This document shows positions 43,797 through 52,513 of a DNA stretch of 64,000 nucleotides, piece by piece. Both the position numbers and the translations under genes were made by a program. Under the pieces are notes generated by a model. The model was not told the origin of the DNA and ran no database searches. It was given only the letters and a program-made list of their open reading frames with translations. Source of the stretch: JAIVJM01 sp963816985 (GTDB taxonomy: Bacteria; Acidobacteriota; Blastocatellia; Pyrinomonadales; Pyrinomonadaceae); NCBI GenBank assembly GCA_963816985.1, contig CAWFMF010000004.1, positions 2,604,001-2,668,000 of the forward strand, written 5' to 3'. The stretch's first letter is position 1. The number at the start of each line of letters is the position of its first letter.

Positions 43797-46763
43797 ATGA
43801 ACAGGAAACTTCGTCTGCTCGCCGCCCTCTCGCTGCTGCTGCTCCTCTCGTTCTCTTTCCACAACGCCACGGCGCAGGAGCGCGAAGACCGTTTCGACTT
43901 CTACACGCGCGGCCCGTACCGCGAGAGTGTCCCGCGCCCGCAGAGCATTCTGCGCTACGACGTGGGCGACTTTCACACTAACTACGCGATGATGGAGCGC
44001 GTCATCGGCGCGCTCGCGCAAGGGGCTCCCGACCGCGTGCGGGTCTTCGACATCGGCCTCACGAACGAGCACCGGATGCAGCACGTCGTCGCCATCAGCT
44101 CGCCGGAGAACATCGCGCGGCTCGACGAAATCAAGGCCAACATGAAGAGGCTCTCCGACCCGCGCGGCCTCTCCGAGACGGAGGCGCAAGGGCTCATCTC
44201 TTCAACGCCCGTCGTCGTCTGGTTGAGCTATACGATTCACGGCAACGAGTCGGCTTCATTTGAAGCGATGATGCAGGTCGCCTATCAACTCGCCGCGTCG
44301 AACGAGCCGGAGACTGTGGAAGCTCTGCGCAACAGCGTCGCTCTCATCAACGTCTGCGCCAACCCCGACGGCCACGAGCGTTTCGTCACCTGGTACAACT
44401 CCTTCGGCGTCGGCAACCCGGAGCCCTCGGCGGCAGAGCACGACGAGCCGTGGTCGGTCTACGGGCGCGTCAACCGCTACCGCTTCGACCTCAACCGCGA
44501 CAACGTCGCCACCTCGCAGGCCGAGACGCGCAACATGCAGCGCGCTTACCTCGAATGGAACCCGCAGGTCGCCGTTGACCATCACGGCCAGCCCAGTCAG
44601 TTCTTCTTCCCGCCCGCCGCGCTCCCCGTCAACCCGAACCTCCCGCCCGAACAGACCGAACGCTGGCTGACTGTCTTCGGTCGCGCCAACGCCGCGCAGT
44701 TCGACCAACGCCGCTGGGACTTCTACGTCCGCGACATCTTCGACCTCTTCTACCCCGGCTACTGGGACTCCTGGCCCTCCCTGAACGGCGCGACCGGGAT
44801 GACTTACGAGACCGACAGCGGCGGCTGGAAGGGCTTGCGCTGGAAGCGCGACGACGAGACGATTGTGACGATGCGCTCCGGCATCGCCAAGCACTTCGTC
44901 GCCTCTCTGACGACGCTCGAAACGGCGGCGCGCAACCGCGTCGCGCGCGTCGGCGATTACTTCAAGTTCAAACAGAGCGCGATTGAAGAGGGGCGCAACG
45001 GTCGCGTCCGCCGCTTCGTCATCCTGCCCGGTAGAGACCCCGGACAGGCCGCCGAGTTGGTCGAGAACCTCCTCCGCGCGGGCGTCGAAGTGCAGAAGGC
45101 GACGGCCTCTTTCCGCTCCACTCGCGCGCACGATTATTCGGGCAAGGACTCGCCCGCCGTCGCGCGCGACTTCCCCGCAGGCGCTTACGTCGTTGACCTC
45201 GCGCAGCCGCAGAAGCGGATGGCAAAGGCGCTCCTCGAAGCGCACACGCCGCTCGACGCGGCCTTCGAGCGCGAGCAGCTCGCACGCTTCGCCCGCAACG
45301 AGCGAAGGGGACGAAGCGCCGCCAAAGAAGAGTACGGATTTTATGACGTGACCTCCTGGTCTCTCCCGCTCGCCTTCGGCGTCGAGGCTTACTGGACGGA
45401 GGATGCGGGGACAGTCGCGGGCTCCGCCGTGCAACTGCCTCCACCGCCGCGCGCGGGTGAACGCATCGTGACGGGCGACACGGTGACTTTCACGCACCCC
45501 GAACTCTCGACCTCGGTGCTCGGCTCGGCGCTTGCGCCCGTGGGCAACGTCACGGGCCGCGCGCAGATTGCTTACATCATCCCTTACGAAACGAACGGCG
45601 CGGCGTCGCTCACGTACCGTCTGCTGCGCGAGGGCTTCAAGCTCGCGGTGGCGACGAAGACCTTGAACGCGGGCGGGCGCGACTGGCCGCGCGGGACGGT
45701 CGTGGCGCGCGTCTCGCGCAACCCTGAGACCATCCACGAACGCATGGCGCGGCTCGCCACGGAGACGGGCGTCACGGTCGCGGCGGTCAACACCGGCTTC
45801 CCCGACACGGGCGAGACGGGCGTCGGGTCGGAGACGGTCGTGAGCTTGCGCCGACCAAAGATTATCGTCGCGGCGGACGAGCCCGTGAGCACGACCGGCT
45901 ACGGCGCTTTGTGGTGGACGTTCGACCGCATGGGCGTGGACTTCACGCCGATGACCATTCAGGCCATCCGCTCCGCACGGCTCGACGACTACAACGTCAT
46001 CATCCTGCCGGACGGCTCGGCGGGCGGCTACTTCTCCCGCTTCGGCAAGGGCGGCGTGGACGCCCTGCGCGGATGGGTCGAGCGCGGCGGCACGCTCGTC
46101 CTCATCAAAGGCGCGGCGGTCTTCGGCGCGCTCAAGGACGTGAACCTCACGTCCGCGCGACTCGTCGGCAGCGACGAAGACGACCAGAAGCCCGAAGGCG
46201 GCGCGGCGGCGGAAGCGAAGCCGACGCCTTCGCCTTCGCCCGAAAGCGAAGCGGCGACGCAGGCGGGCGCGCGGCGCGGTCGGCAGACGACGGCCTCGAC
46301 GCCTGAGCAGCAGGAGGTCTCGAACGCGCAGACCGAGAAGATGGAAGGCGCGCCGCCGAACCTGCCGCCCATCGCTTCGCCTTCGGCGCGACCCGGAAGA
46401 GTTCCCGAAGCCGTGCCCGGCGCAATCATGCGCGCCACGCTCGACCGCACGACGCCCCTGACCTACGGCTACGAAGGCGAGACGCTCCCCGTCCTCGTCG
46501 CCTCGGCCTACTTCTTCCGCCCGTCGAAGGAGGGCACGAACGCCGCCGTCTTCAACGCCGAAGCGGGCGCGCCGCCGCTCCACGTCGCGGGCTTCGTCTG
46601 GCCGACGACCGAACAGCTTTTGCGCGGCACGGCCTACGTCATGGAGGAGCCGACCGGCAAAGGCCACGTCGTCCTCTACGCCGAGGACCCGAACTTCCGC
46701 GCCATCTGGCGCTCGACGACGCGGCTCTTCTTTAACTCGTTTCTGTTCCAGCCAATATTTTAA
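43797..46763 (+). CDS. Secreted M14 zinc carboxypeptidase
   Basis: A 988-aa exported peptidase. Signal peptide RLLAALSLLLLLSFSF; M14 domain with zinc motif HGNES (His148, Glu151), DLNRD (Arg234) and the third zinc ligand in VAVDHHGQPSQFF (His262 or His263); MTYETDSGG supplies the catalytic glutamate. The C-terminal half contains a glutamine-amidotransferase-like domain (NVIILPDGSAGGYFSRFGKG) broken by a Pro/Ser/Glu-rich insert around residues 795-870. Large two-domain forms of this type occur in several soil phyla. It starts at ATG 43797 with a weak GGAAG site. Confidence 0.9.
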   Translation: MNRKLRLLAALSLLLLLSFSFHNATAQEREDRFDFYTRGPYRESVPRPQSILRYDVGDFHTNYAMMERVIGALAQGAPDRVRVFDIGLTNEHRMQHVVAISSPENIARLDEIKANMKRLSDPRGLSETEAQGLISSTPVVVWLSYTIHGNESASFEAMMQVAYQLAASNEPETVEALRNSVALINVCANPDGHERFVTWYNSFGVGNPEPSAAEHDEPWSVYGRVNRYRFDLNRDNVATSQAETRNMQRAYLEWNPQVAVDHHGQPSQFFFPPAALPVNPNLPPEQTERWLTVFGRANAAQFDQRRWDFYVRDIFDLFYPGYWDSWPSLNGATGMTYETDSGGWKGLRWKRDDETIVTMRSGIAKHFVASLTTLETAARNRVARVGDYFKFKQSAIEEGRNGRVRRFVILPGRDPGQAAELVENLLRAGVEVQKATASFRSTRAHDYSGKDSPAVARDFPAGAYVVDLAQPQKRMAKALLEAHTPLDAAFEREQLARFARNERRGRSAAKEEYGFYDVTSWSLPLAFGVEAYWTEDAGTVAGSAVQLPPPPRAGERIVTGDTVTFTHPELSTSVLGSALAPVGNVTGRAQIAYIIPYETNGAASLTYRLLREGFKLAVATKTLNAGGRDWPRGTVVARVSRNPETIHERMARLATETGVTVAAVNTGFPDTGETGVGSETVVSLRRPKIIVAADEPVSTTGYGALWWTFDRMGVDFTPMTIQAIRSARLDDYNVIILPDGSAGGYFSRFGKGGVDALRGWVERGGTLVLIKGAAVFGALKDVNLTSARLVGSDEDDQKPEGGAAAEAKPTPSPSPESEAATQAGARRGRQTTASTPEQQEVSNAQTEKMEGAPPNLPPIASPSARPGRVPEAVPGAIMRATLDRTTPLTYGYEGETLPVLVASAYFFRPSKEGTNAAVFNAEAGAPPLHVAGFVWPTTEQLLRGTAYVMEEPTGKGHVVLYAEDPNFRAIWRSTTRLFFNSFLFQPIF

Positions 46764-46765
46764 GG

Positions 46766-46855
46766 AAATGATGAATGCGGAATGATGAATGATGAATTAA
46801 AGACAATTTCTTGACGGTTTTCATTCATCATTCATCATTCCGCATTCATCATTTG
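46766..46855. repeat. Heptamer inverted-repeat hairpin, ATGAATG type
   Basis: ATGATGAATG CGGAATG ATGAATG ATGAATT on the left (46769-46799) faces TCATTCA TCATTCA TCATTCC GCATTCA TCATTT on the right (46820-46854). It lies between two co-directional genes and ends at the candidate start codons of the next gene. Confidence 0.88.
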
Positions 46856-46864
46856 AGGTTGACG

Positions 46865-47347
46865 GTGTTCCAAATCAGGGCCGGTTTCATTGAGCAGGTG
46901 GAGTGGCGGACGACCGCCGAGCGGGCGCGGGCGTTCTTCGGCGACTTGAAGAATTTCGCGGAGCTGATGCCGGGCGTCGAGCGCATCACGGCGGAGGCGG
47001 GCGGCATCGCGCGCTGGCTCATCCGCGCCGAAGTCCCGGTCATCGGCGCGATTCGACAAGCCTTCCCCGTCTTCCAGTCGGCGGACGGCGCGGCGCGCAT
47101 CGAGTGGTCGCCCGCCGCCGGAGAGCAGAAGAACTTTCTGCGCTACGCGGCCTCGTTCGAGGAACGCGGCGAGACGACCCGCATCCGCATCGAGCAGCGC
47201 GTCGAGTTGCGCCGCAAGCACGCGCGCGAGCTGCACCTTCTGGCGGGCGTGGCGGGCGAGACGCGCCTCAGCGCCGAGATGCAGAAGCGCGTCGCCGACA
47301 TGATGCGCACCTTTCTCCAACGCGCGCGCGCCCGACTGGAAAAATAG
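46865..47347 (+). CDS. SRPBCC-family (START-like) protein
   Basis: A 160-aa protein with the ligand-binding fold seen in polyketide cyclase/CoxG-like proteins: FIEQVEWRTTAERARAFFGD, LKNFAELMPGVERITAEAGG, and a long C-terminal helix MQKRVADMMRTFLQRARARL. Its ligand is unknown; CoxG-like members attach to the membrane and serve molybdenum hydroxylases, but no such link is visible here. GTG 46865 with GAGG 6 bp upstream is preferred over TTG 46853 and 46859, which lie in the repeat edge. Confidence 0.75.
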   Translation: MFQIRAGFIEQVEWRTTAERARAFFGDLKNFAELMPGVERITAEAGGIARWLIRAEVPVIGAIRQAFPVFQSADGAARIEWSPAAGEQKNFLRYAASFEERGETTRIRIEQRVELRRKHARELHLLAGVAGETRLSAEMQKRVADMMRTFLQRARARLEK

Positions 47348-47431
47348 TTCAAGGTTCAAAGTTCAAAGTTCAAAGTTGAAGGCAAAGCCCTTGTTCTTAA
47401 CTTTGAACTTTGAACTTTGAACCTTGAACTC
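47347..47431. repeat. Heptamer inverted-repeat hairpin, GTTCAAA type
   Basis: GTTCAAG GTTCAAA GTTCAAA GTTCAAA G (47347-47376) faces TTTGAAC TTTGAAC TTTGAAC CTTGAAC (47402-47429). It is the cleanest 7-bp array in the window and begins at the stop codon of the SRPBCC gene. Confidence 0.92.
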
Positions 47432-47448
47432 TTACACTGTTAACCAAC

Positions 47449-47691
47449 ATGGCTCACATCAAGATGTACACGACGACGTGGTGCGGCGACTGCCGGAACG
47501 CAAAGCGGTTCCTCGGCGAGCGCGGCATCGCTTATGAGGAGATCAACATCGAAGAGCAGGAGGGAGCCGCCGAGTACGTGATGAGCATCAACGGCGGCAA
47601 GCGCAAGGTTCCGACCTTCGAGGTTGACGGTCGCGCCTTCAACCTCTCGCCCTACGACGAGCGGCGGCTGCGCGCGGAGCTTGGTCTCTAA
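47449..47691 (+). CDS. Glutaredoxin-like protein
   Basis: An 80-aa thioredoxin-fold protein. TTTWCGDCRNAKRFL gives the redox motif Cys12-Gly-Asp-Cys15, and KVPTFEVDGRAF carries the cis-proline that binds the thiol cofactor or protein substrate. WCGDC-type active sites resemble mycoredoxins. The size equals a minimal glutaredoxin. It lies 19 bp before a small membrane protein and after a heptamer array; no Shine-Dalgarno is obvious. Confidence 0.9.
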   Translation: MAHIKMYTTTWCGDCRNAKRFLGERGIAYEEINIEEQEGAAEYVMSINGGKRKVPTFEVDGRAFNLSPYDERRLRAELGL

Positions 47692-47710
47692 CAAGGAGGG
47701 TTTTAAGAGG

Positions 47711-47998
47711 ATGGCCGAGAATTTGAAGCGGAAGGCGGCGCGCGCGGGCGTGTGGGCGGCGACGAAGCGTTTGGTGAAGCCGATACCCGTCATCGGCACG
47801 GTGTTCGTGCTCGGCCTCGCGGGCTACGAGTTGAAGAAGAAGGGCGTCATGCGCGGCGCGGCGCACGTCGGCCTCGATTTGATTCCCATCGTCGGCACGG
47901 CGAAGGCCGTCGTCGAGCTCTTCACGGGCGATTTGATTCCCGACAAGGAGAAGCGCGTCCCGGCAGCGCTGCCGAAGATGAGCCCCGGAGGGGCTTAG
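47711..47998 (+). CDS. Small membrane protein of unknown function
   Basis: A 95-aa basic protein with hydrophobic stretches IPVIGTVFVLGLAGYEL and LDLIPIVGTAKAVVELF, likely one or two membrane passes. No family is recognised. AAGGAGGG lies 10 bp upstream of ATG 47711. Its last codons (for SPGGA) and stop fall inside the REP-like element beginning at 47981, so the C-terminus has been shaped by the repeat. Confidence 0.65.
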   Translation: MAENLKRKAARAGVWAATKRLVKPIPVIGTVFVLGLAGYELKKKGVMRGAAHVGLDLIPIVGTAKAVVELFTGDLIPDKEKRVPAALPKMSPGGA

Positions 47999-48245
47999 GA
48001 AATTAGCCGGGGGTAAAGCGAAGGCGTCAGACGCCTGAGCGAGAACCCCCGGAACAACCATTAAAAATTATGCGCCCCGGCAGGGGCGCGGGAACAGCGT
48101 CACATAAAAATGATGTGCGTCGTTTCCGTCGCCCCTGCCGGGGCGAGGTGTTTCTCTCGTTGCGTGTTCCGGGGGTTCTCGCTCGAAGGCCGACGCCTTC
48201 TCGCTTCACCCCCGGCTAATTTCCTAAGCCCCTGCCGGGGCGCTT
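47981..48245. repeat. REP-like nested palindromic element with 23-bp perfect arms
   Basis: Arms 47992-48014 and 48208-48230 (beginning GGCTTAGGAAATTAGCC) are perfect inverted repeats. Inner stems use CCCCCGGAACA/TGTTCCGGGGG and GCCCCGGCAGGGGC/GCCCCTGCCGGGGC. Same family as 34362-34579. It supplies the stop region of the small membrane gene and reaches the stop codon of the outer-membrane protein gene, which converge here. Confidence 0.87.
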
Positions 48246-49566
48246 AGAAGCGGTAGCCGATTCCGGCGGTGAAGTGGAAGTTGTGTTTCATCTCGGCGGG
48301 GAGGTTGAACTCGATGAAGTCCCCGGCGAGGAAGCCGAAGTCGCGGCGCGCGCCGTAGCGGATGAGGGTGTCGCCGAAGTCGAAGCGGGCCAGCACGCGC
48401 TTCGTCGGGTAAATCTCGAAGACGCCGCCCAAGTCCATCGAGAAGTAGTTCTTCCAGTGGCTGCTGAAGGTGGGAAATTCGAACGGCTCGCCGCCGAGAG
48501 TCACGATGTCAATCCGCTCCAACTCGTTAACGTCGGTGAAGCCGACGAAGCCGGGCCGCGCCTTCATGAAGACGCCGAACTTCTCGAAGCGCCTGCCGAC
48601 CTTCGCGCCCGCCTGCAACTGGACGGGGTAGCCGCCCTGCGTCGTGTCGGAGAAGCGTTTGCGCGGGAAGAAGTTGCCCTCGGCCTCGACCGCGACGTAC
48701 TCGTTGATGTTGTAGCCGAGCCGCGCGCCGAAGCCCGCTTCGGTGTTCACGCCGAAGCCGCCGAAGATGACTGTGGGGCCGCCGAAAGAGCGTGCGGGCT
48801 CGTTGATGCCGAGGGAAGAGAACTGCACGCCGACCTCGAAGCGGCGCGTCTCGTCCACGCCGTCGTCGTCAGTCGCGCTCTGCCCTCCGCCGTCGCCGCC
48901 GCCGCCGAAGCGATAGCCGACCCCGGCGGTGAACTGGAAGTTATGCTTCGTCTCCGAAGGCGCGCGCGTGAGCATGGGCACGAAGGGGAAGCTGGCGAAG
49001 TCGTTGCGCTCGCCGTAGCGGATGACGGTGTCGCCCGCGTCGAAGCGCACCAACGTCCGGCGCGTGGGGTAGAGTTCGAGCACGCCGCCCAAGTCCATCG
49101 AGAAGTGCGTCCGCCGCACGGGCGTGAAGCGCGGGATGAGGAAAGGCGTGCCCTCGAAAGAGACTTGCTCCTCGTCAACTTGCAAGGCGTTATCGAAGCT
49201 CACGAAGCCGGGCCGCGCCTTGAGGAAGACGCCGAACTTATTGAACCGCTTGCCCGCCTTGACGCCCGCCTGCAACTGCTCGGCACGGCCCCCGACCGAG
49301 ATGCCCGGACGGCTCTTCGTCGGGAAGAAGTTGCCCTCCACTTCGACGGCCACGTTGTCCGTCACGTTGTAGGTGAAGCGTGCGCCGAAGCCGGGCTTGT
49401 TCTCGGTGCCGAGGAAGTCTTCGGGCGGCGTCAGAGAGAGTGAAGAGAACTGCACGCCGACCTCAACTTGAGGCGCGTCGTGCTCTTGCGCTCGCGCCCC
49501 GGAGGCCGAGAAAAAGAGCAGGGTGAGAATCATCAATGCGTTCGTTAAATGCGCGTCCCTTCGCAT
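48244..49566 (-). CDS. Outer-membrane beta-barrel protein with duplicated barrel domain
   Basis: A 440-aa protein with signal peptide LMILTLLFFSASGARAQ and two tandem homologous beta domains. Domain 1 (about 28-200) and domain 2 (about 232-440) each run VGVQFSSL, GFGARFTYN or GFGARLGYN, VAVEVEGNFFP or VAVEAEGNFFP, FLKARPGFV or FMKARPGFV, HFSMDLGGV or YFSMDLGGV, and end in FTAGVGYRF or FTAGIGYRF. The C-terminal Phe is typical for outer-membrane insertion. Each unit resembles an OmpA-like eight-strand barrel. ATG 49566 has AAGGAG 10 bp upstream. Confidence 0.82.
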   Translation of the reverse strand: MRRDAHLTNALMILTLLFFSASGARAQEHDAPQVEVGVQFSSLSLTPPEDFLGTENKPGFGARFTYNVTDNVAVEVEGNFFPTKSRPGISVGGRAEQLQAGVKAGKRFNKFGVFLKARPGFVSFDNALQVDEEQVSFEGTPFLIPRFTPVRRTHFSMDLGGVLELYPTRRTLVRFDAGDTVIRYGERNDFASFPFVPMLTRAPSETKHNFQFTAGVGYRFGGGGDGGGQSATDDDGVDETRRFEVGVQFSSLGINEPARSFGGPTVIFGGFGVNTEAGFGARLGYNINEYVAVEAEGNFFPRKRFSDTTQGGYPVQLQAGAKVGRRFEKFGVFMKARPGFVGFTDVNELERIDIVTLGGEPFEFPTFSSHWKNYFSMDLGGVFEIYPTKRVLARFDFGDTLIRYGARRDFGFLAGDFIEFNLPAEMKHNFHFTAGIGYRF

Positions 49567-49771
49567 GTCCTTAAGTCTCCTTAGTGTTCTTCGTGGCGCG
49601 GCGCTCGCGGGGCAGACTCCGCCCCCGACGCCGCAAGCTACGGCCCCGGATGTCTCAAGACATCTCAATTTTTAGACGATAATCCGGCTGCCGGGAGCCC
49701 TTTGGGGAGATGGGTGAGGCCGTCCGTTTCGCCTTGTGTTTAGAGCCAGCGTGTTGCACGCCGGGGCTCGT

Positions 49772-50848
49772 TCAGGGTTCCTGTTTCTTCGGCATGAGAC
49801 GCTCCACTTCGTCCGCCGCGCCGATGGCGACGCGGACTCGCTTCGTGCGTGTGGGCTTCGAAGTCTCTTCGGGCGTGCCGAACTCTGCGCGCCCGTTCTG
49901 CTGTCGCCGCGCGCGGCGGATGCTCTGCTCGACGGTCGTCTTCTCCGACGTGTTGCCGTCGGCCTTGTCGTAGAGGTCGAAGCTGTAGTCGGGGTCGTGC
50001 AGAACCCAGAGGCTCCAGTTGCCGCCCGTCCCGACGACGGGCAGGGCCGACACCCACTCGAAGCGGTCTTCGCCCCACTCGAAAGAGATTTTGTTGTGCT
50101 CGACCGTGCCGACCTTCTTGAAGTCGTAGCCGGGCCGTGGGGTGAGGGAGAAGATGAAGCGGCCACGGTCGGCGAGAGAGAACCAGACGAGCGGGCCGGA
50201 GCAGCCGCCCGAACTGCGCCACGCGGTCTCGCCGTTGACGAGCAGCTTGTAGTTCGTGACCTTCAAGGACACGTCCGCGAGCGAGAAGTCGCGCGGCGGG
50301 CCTTCCGACTCGCGCGCCTGCTGAAAGCGCGGGTCGTCGAGCGAGACCGTGATGACATCCACTATCTTCGTCCCCGTGCGCGGGTTGTGCAGCACGTCGA
50401 GCGCGAAGGTGTCGCCGTCGCCGATGAGCTGCGGCGTCGCCGCGAAGGCCGCAGCGTTGTAGCTCGGATGCAAACGCCGATTCTGGAACGCGCGGCGCGC
50501 GCGCAGAGTCTGCTCATACTCCGCGCTCAAGGGGCGGACGGTGACTCGGAACTGCCGAGTGGCGGCGACCGGCTCGACCAGAAGCTCATAGCCGAAATAC
50601 ATCTCGTCGTTCTTGTCCACGAAGACGCGGTGGATGAGGTTCGGCTTGTCCTCGGACTCGATGAAGCTCAGAGAGACTTCGGGCGAGCCGGGCGGCACGG
50701 CCTCGGTCGTAATCTGGACGAACGCGCCGCTCCGCATCGGGACGATCAACTGCGACTTGCTCTCCTGCGCGTCCCGTGCGGAGGCCGCGCCGCCGAAGAC
50801 GACGCACAAGGCAAAGCATAAGGTTGGGAGTACGGCTCTGGTCTTCAT
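49772..50848 (-). CDS. Exported protein coupled to an ECF sigma/anti-sigma pair
   Basis: A 358-aa protein with a signal peptide (VLPTLCFALCVVFGGAASA) and a largely beta-structured mature part; no catalytic motif is recognised. LVWFSLADRGRFIFSLTPRP and GTGGNWSLWVLHDPDYSFDL are the most family-like segments. Its start overlaps the stop of the anti-sigma gene by 4 bp (ATGA), so it is translated with the regulators and is probably part of the regulated response. The C-terminus is highly basic and polar. Confidence 0.72.
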   Translation of the reverse strand: MKTRAVLPTLCFALCVVFGGAASARDAQESKSQLIVPMRSGAFVQITTEAVPPGSPEVSLSFIESEDKPNLIHRVFVDKNDEMYFGYELLVEPVAATRQFRVTVRPLSAEYEQTLRARRAFQNRRLHPSYNAAAFAATPQLIGDGDTFALDVLHNPRTGTKIVDVITVSLDDPRFQQARESEGPPRDFSLADVSLKVTNYKLLVNGETAWRSSGGCSGPLVWFSLADRGRFIFSLTPRPGYDFKKVGTVEHNKISFEWGEDRFEWVSALPVVGTGGNWSLWVLHDPDYSFDLYDKADGNTSEKTTVEQSIRRARRQQNGRAEFGTPEETSKPTRTKRVRVAIGAADEVERLMPKKQEP

Positions 50849-51477
50849 CTTCCTTCGCCCTTTCCTTTTCTGATGATCCTGATTTTCATCTCGTCCGGCG
50901 GCTGAAACTCGCCCATGTCAACGCGCGTGAAGTAACTCGTCGGGCCTTCCTCGACGGCGGCATCCGCGCCTTTCAAATCTTCTTCACGCGCGCGCGCTGC
51001 GAGTTGCACGGTTCTTTCATTCGCCCGGCGGCGGCTGCTTTCCTTCTCGACATAGACGACGCGCTCGATGATTCTCTCCGGCGGCGCGGGAGCTTCGACG
51101 ATTCTCAATTCCGGCGCAGGCGCAACAGCCGCCGGGGCGTCGAGCGCGAGACGCGGCGCGCGCGCGGCGAGTGTCAGCAGCGATGCAAGAAGCGCGACGA
51201 CCGCGCAGGCCGCGACCGGCACGGGCACGCGCACGCTCGTCGTCAACAGACGTTTCCAGACGGACTCGCGCGCCCGCGTCTGCTCGCGGAAGGCGTTGAG
51301 GAGTTGCGCCCTCGCGGCGTGCGAAGGCTCCGGCGCTTCCCACGCGCCGAGCAGCGTGCGCAGCTCTTCGTCCGCAGGTGCTTCGTCCGGATGTCCCGCC
51401 TCGCCGACGCCGCGCCGTGCGGCCTTGCTCCGCAAACGGAACGGCAGAAGCCGCGTCTGTCTTTTCTCGTCGCTCAT
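50845..51477 (-). CDS. Membrane-anchored anti-sigma-factor-like protein
   Basis: A 210-aa protein with a cytoplasmic N-terminus (LRTLLGAWEAPEPSHAARAQ), one membrane helix PVAACAVVALLASLLTLAA near residues 90-108 and a periplasmic tail containing PERIIERVVYVEKESSRR. It overlaps the sigma-factor gene by 4 bp. Position and topology fit an anti-sigma factor that holds the ECF sigma at the membrane. No zinc-binding HxxxCxxC motif is present, so the class is unclear. Confidence 0.75.
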   Translation of the reverse strand: MSDEKRQTRLLPFRLRSKAARRGVGEAGHPDEAPADEELRTLLGAWEAPEPSHAARAQLLNAFREQTRARESVWKRLLTTSVRVPVPVAACAVVALLASLLTLAARAPRLALDAPAAVAPAPELRIVEAPAPPERIIERVVYVEKESSRRRANERTVQLAARAREEDLKGADAAVEEGPTSYFTRVDMGEFQPPDEMKIRIIRKGKGEGR

Positions 51478-52058
51478 TTGAAAACTCTCTTCGCGGGCAC
51501 TACCCCGCCGTGACTTTTAAAGTGGTGCGCGAGCGCGCGCCGCAAATTCTCTCTCGCCCGCTGAAGCCGTGACTTGACCGTCCCCGTGTCGGCCCCGACC
51601 ACGGCGGCCACCTCCGCGAGCGTCAGCTCCTCGTACTCGAAGAGCACGATGACCTCCCGCTGCAAAGGCGGCAGAGCCGCGACCGCGCCGCGCACCTCTT
51701 CCGACAACTCCGCGTCCAGAAGCCTCCGCAGAGGCCCGTCGCGCTCGACCGACGACGGCTCGCCTTCCAACTCTTCCACCGGAACGTCGCCGCCGTGCCT
51801 TCGGAAGTGTTTGGCCGAGAGGTTCCGCACCGCCGCGTAGAGATATGTCCTGAGCGCCGCGCCGCGCGTTGGGTCGAAGCGCGCGGGCGTCTTGAGGAGT
51901 CCGAGGAAGCAGTCGTGCGTCACCTCTTCGGCCAGAGCCTCGGAGCCGAGCATCCGGTAGGCGAAGCGGTAGACGGTCGCGCGGTGGCGCTCGTAGAGCA
52001 GCATGAACGCCGCCTCGTCCCCGCGACTCGCTTTCTGGAGGAGCTTTTCGTCCGTCAT
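51474..52058 (-). CDS. RNA polymerase ECF-type sigma factor
   Basis: A 194-aa sigma-70-family factor. Region 2: EAAFMLLYERHRATVYRFAY, EEVTHDCFLGLLKTPARFD and LRTYLYAAVRNLS. Region 4: LPPLQREVIVLFEYEELTLA and DTGTVKSRLQRARENLRRAL, the DNA-recognition helix. It lacks regions 1 and 3, as in ECF factors. The three genes 52058-49772 overlap by 4 bp at each junction, forming one translationally coupled unit. ATG 52058 is preferred over GTG 52076. Confidence 0.93.
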   Translation of the reverse strand: MTDEKLLQKASRGDEAAFMLLYERHRATVYRFAYRMLGSEALAEEVTHDCFLGLLKTPARFDPTRGAALRTYLYAAVRNLSAKHFRRHGGDVPVEELEGEPSSVERDGPLRRLLDAELSEEVRGAVAALPPLQREVIVLFEYEELTLAEVAAVVGADTGTVKSRLQRARENLRRALAHHFKSHGGVVPAKRVFK

Positions 52059-52232
52059 CTTCGCCGGGGCACACACACACGCGCGCCCGGTCTCCTTACG
52101 AGAGGCTTTAACTTGCCTGAACTATGATTACCGGAAGTGAGGAAAAAGATACGCCCGCACCGCGAAAATATTTCCACCGCCGCGACGGGCTTCAACTGGC
52201 GAGCATGAAAGCCGTGCCCTAAACCCTCAAAC

Positions 52233-52511
52233 TCAAGACCACATGAGCCACACCGACGCCCACGCTACCAACCCGACCCCGAACAACCACGTCATGACCG
52301 AAGCCGCCAACAACTTATTCCCCACCAACGGCCTCGGCCTCACCCTCCACTCACCCCGCGCGGCATAAAAACTCCCCGCGCCCAAAATCACCCCGCACAC
52401 GAGCACCGCCGCCGCGAACTCCCGCGTCCCCTTCACAAAAGGCATGACTGGCATCGGCGCTATCAACAGCGACGCCGTGTAAACAATGACGCGTCTCGTT
52501 CGACCGGACAT
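52233..52511 (-). CDS. Small membrane protein of unknown function
   Basis: A 92-aa hydrophobic protein with about three membrane segments: VIVYTASLLIAPMPVMPFV, AAAVLVCGVILGAGSFYAA and LLAASVMTWLFGVGLVAWAS. No family is recognised. ATG 52511 lies 2 bp beyond the stop of the DinB-like gene, so they are likely co-transcribed. Confidence 0.65.
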   Translation of the reverse strand: MSGRTRRVIVYTASLLIAPMPVMPFVKGTREFAAAVLVCGVILGAGSFYAARGEWRVRPRPLVGNKLLAASVMTWLFGVGLVAWASVWLMWS

Positions 52512-52513
52512 CA

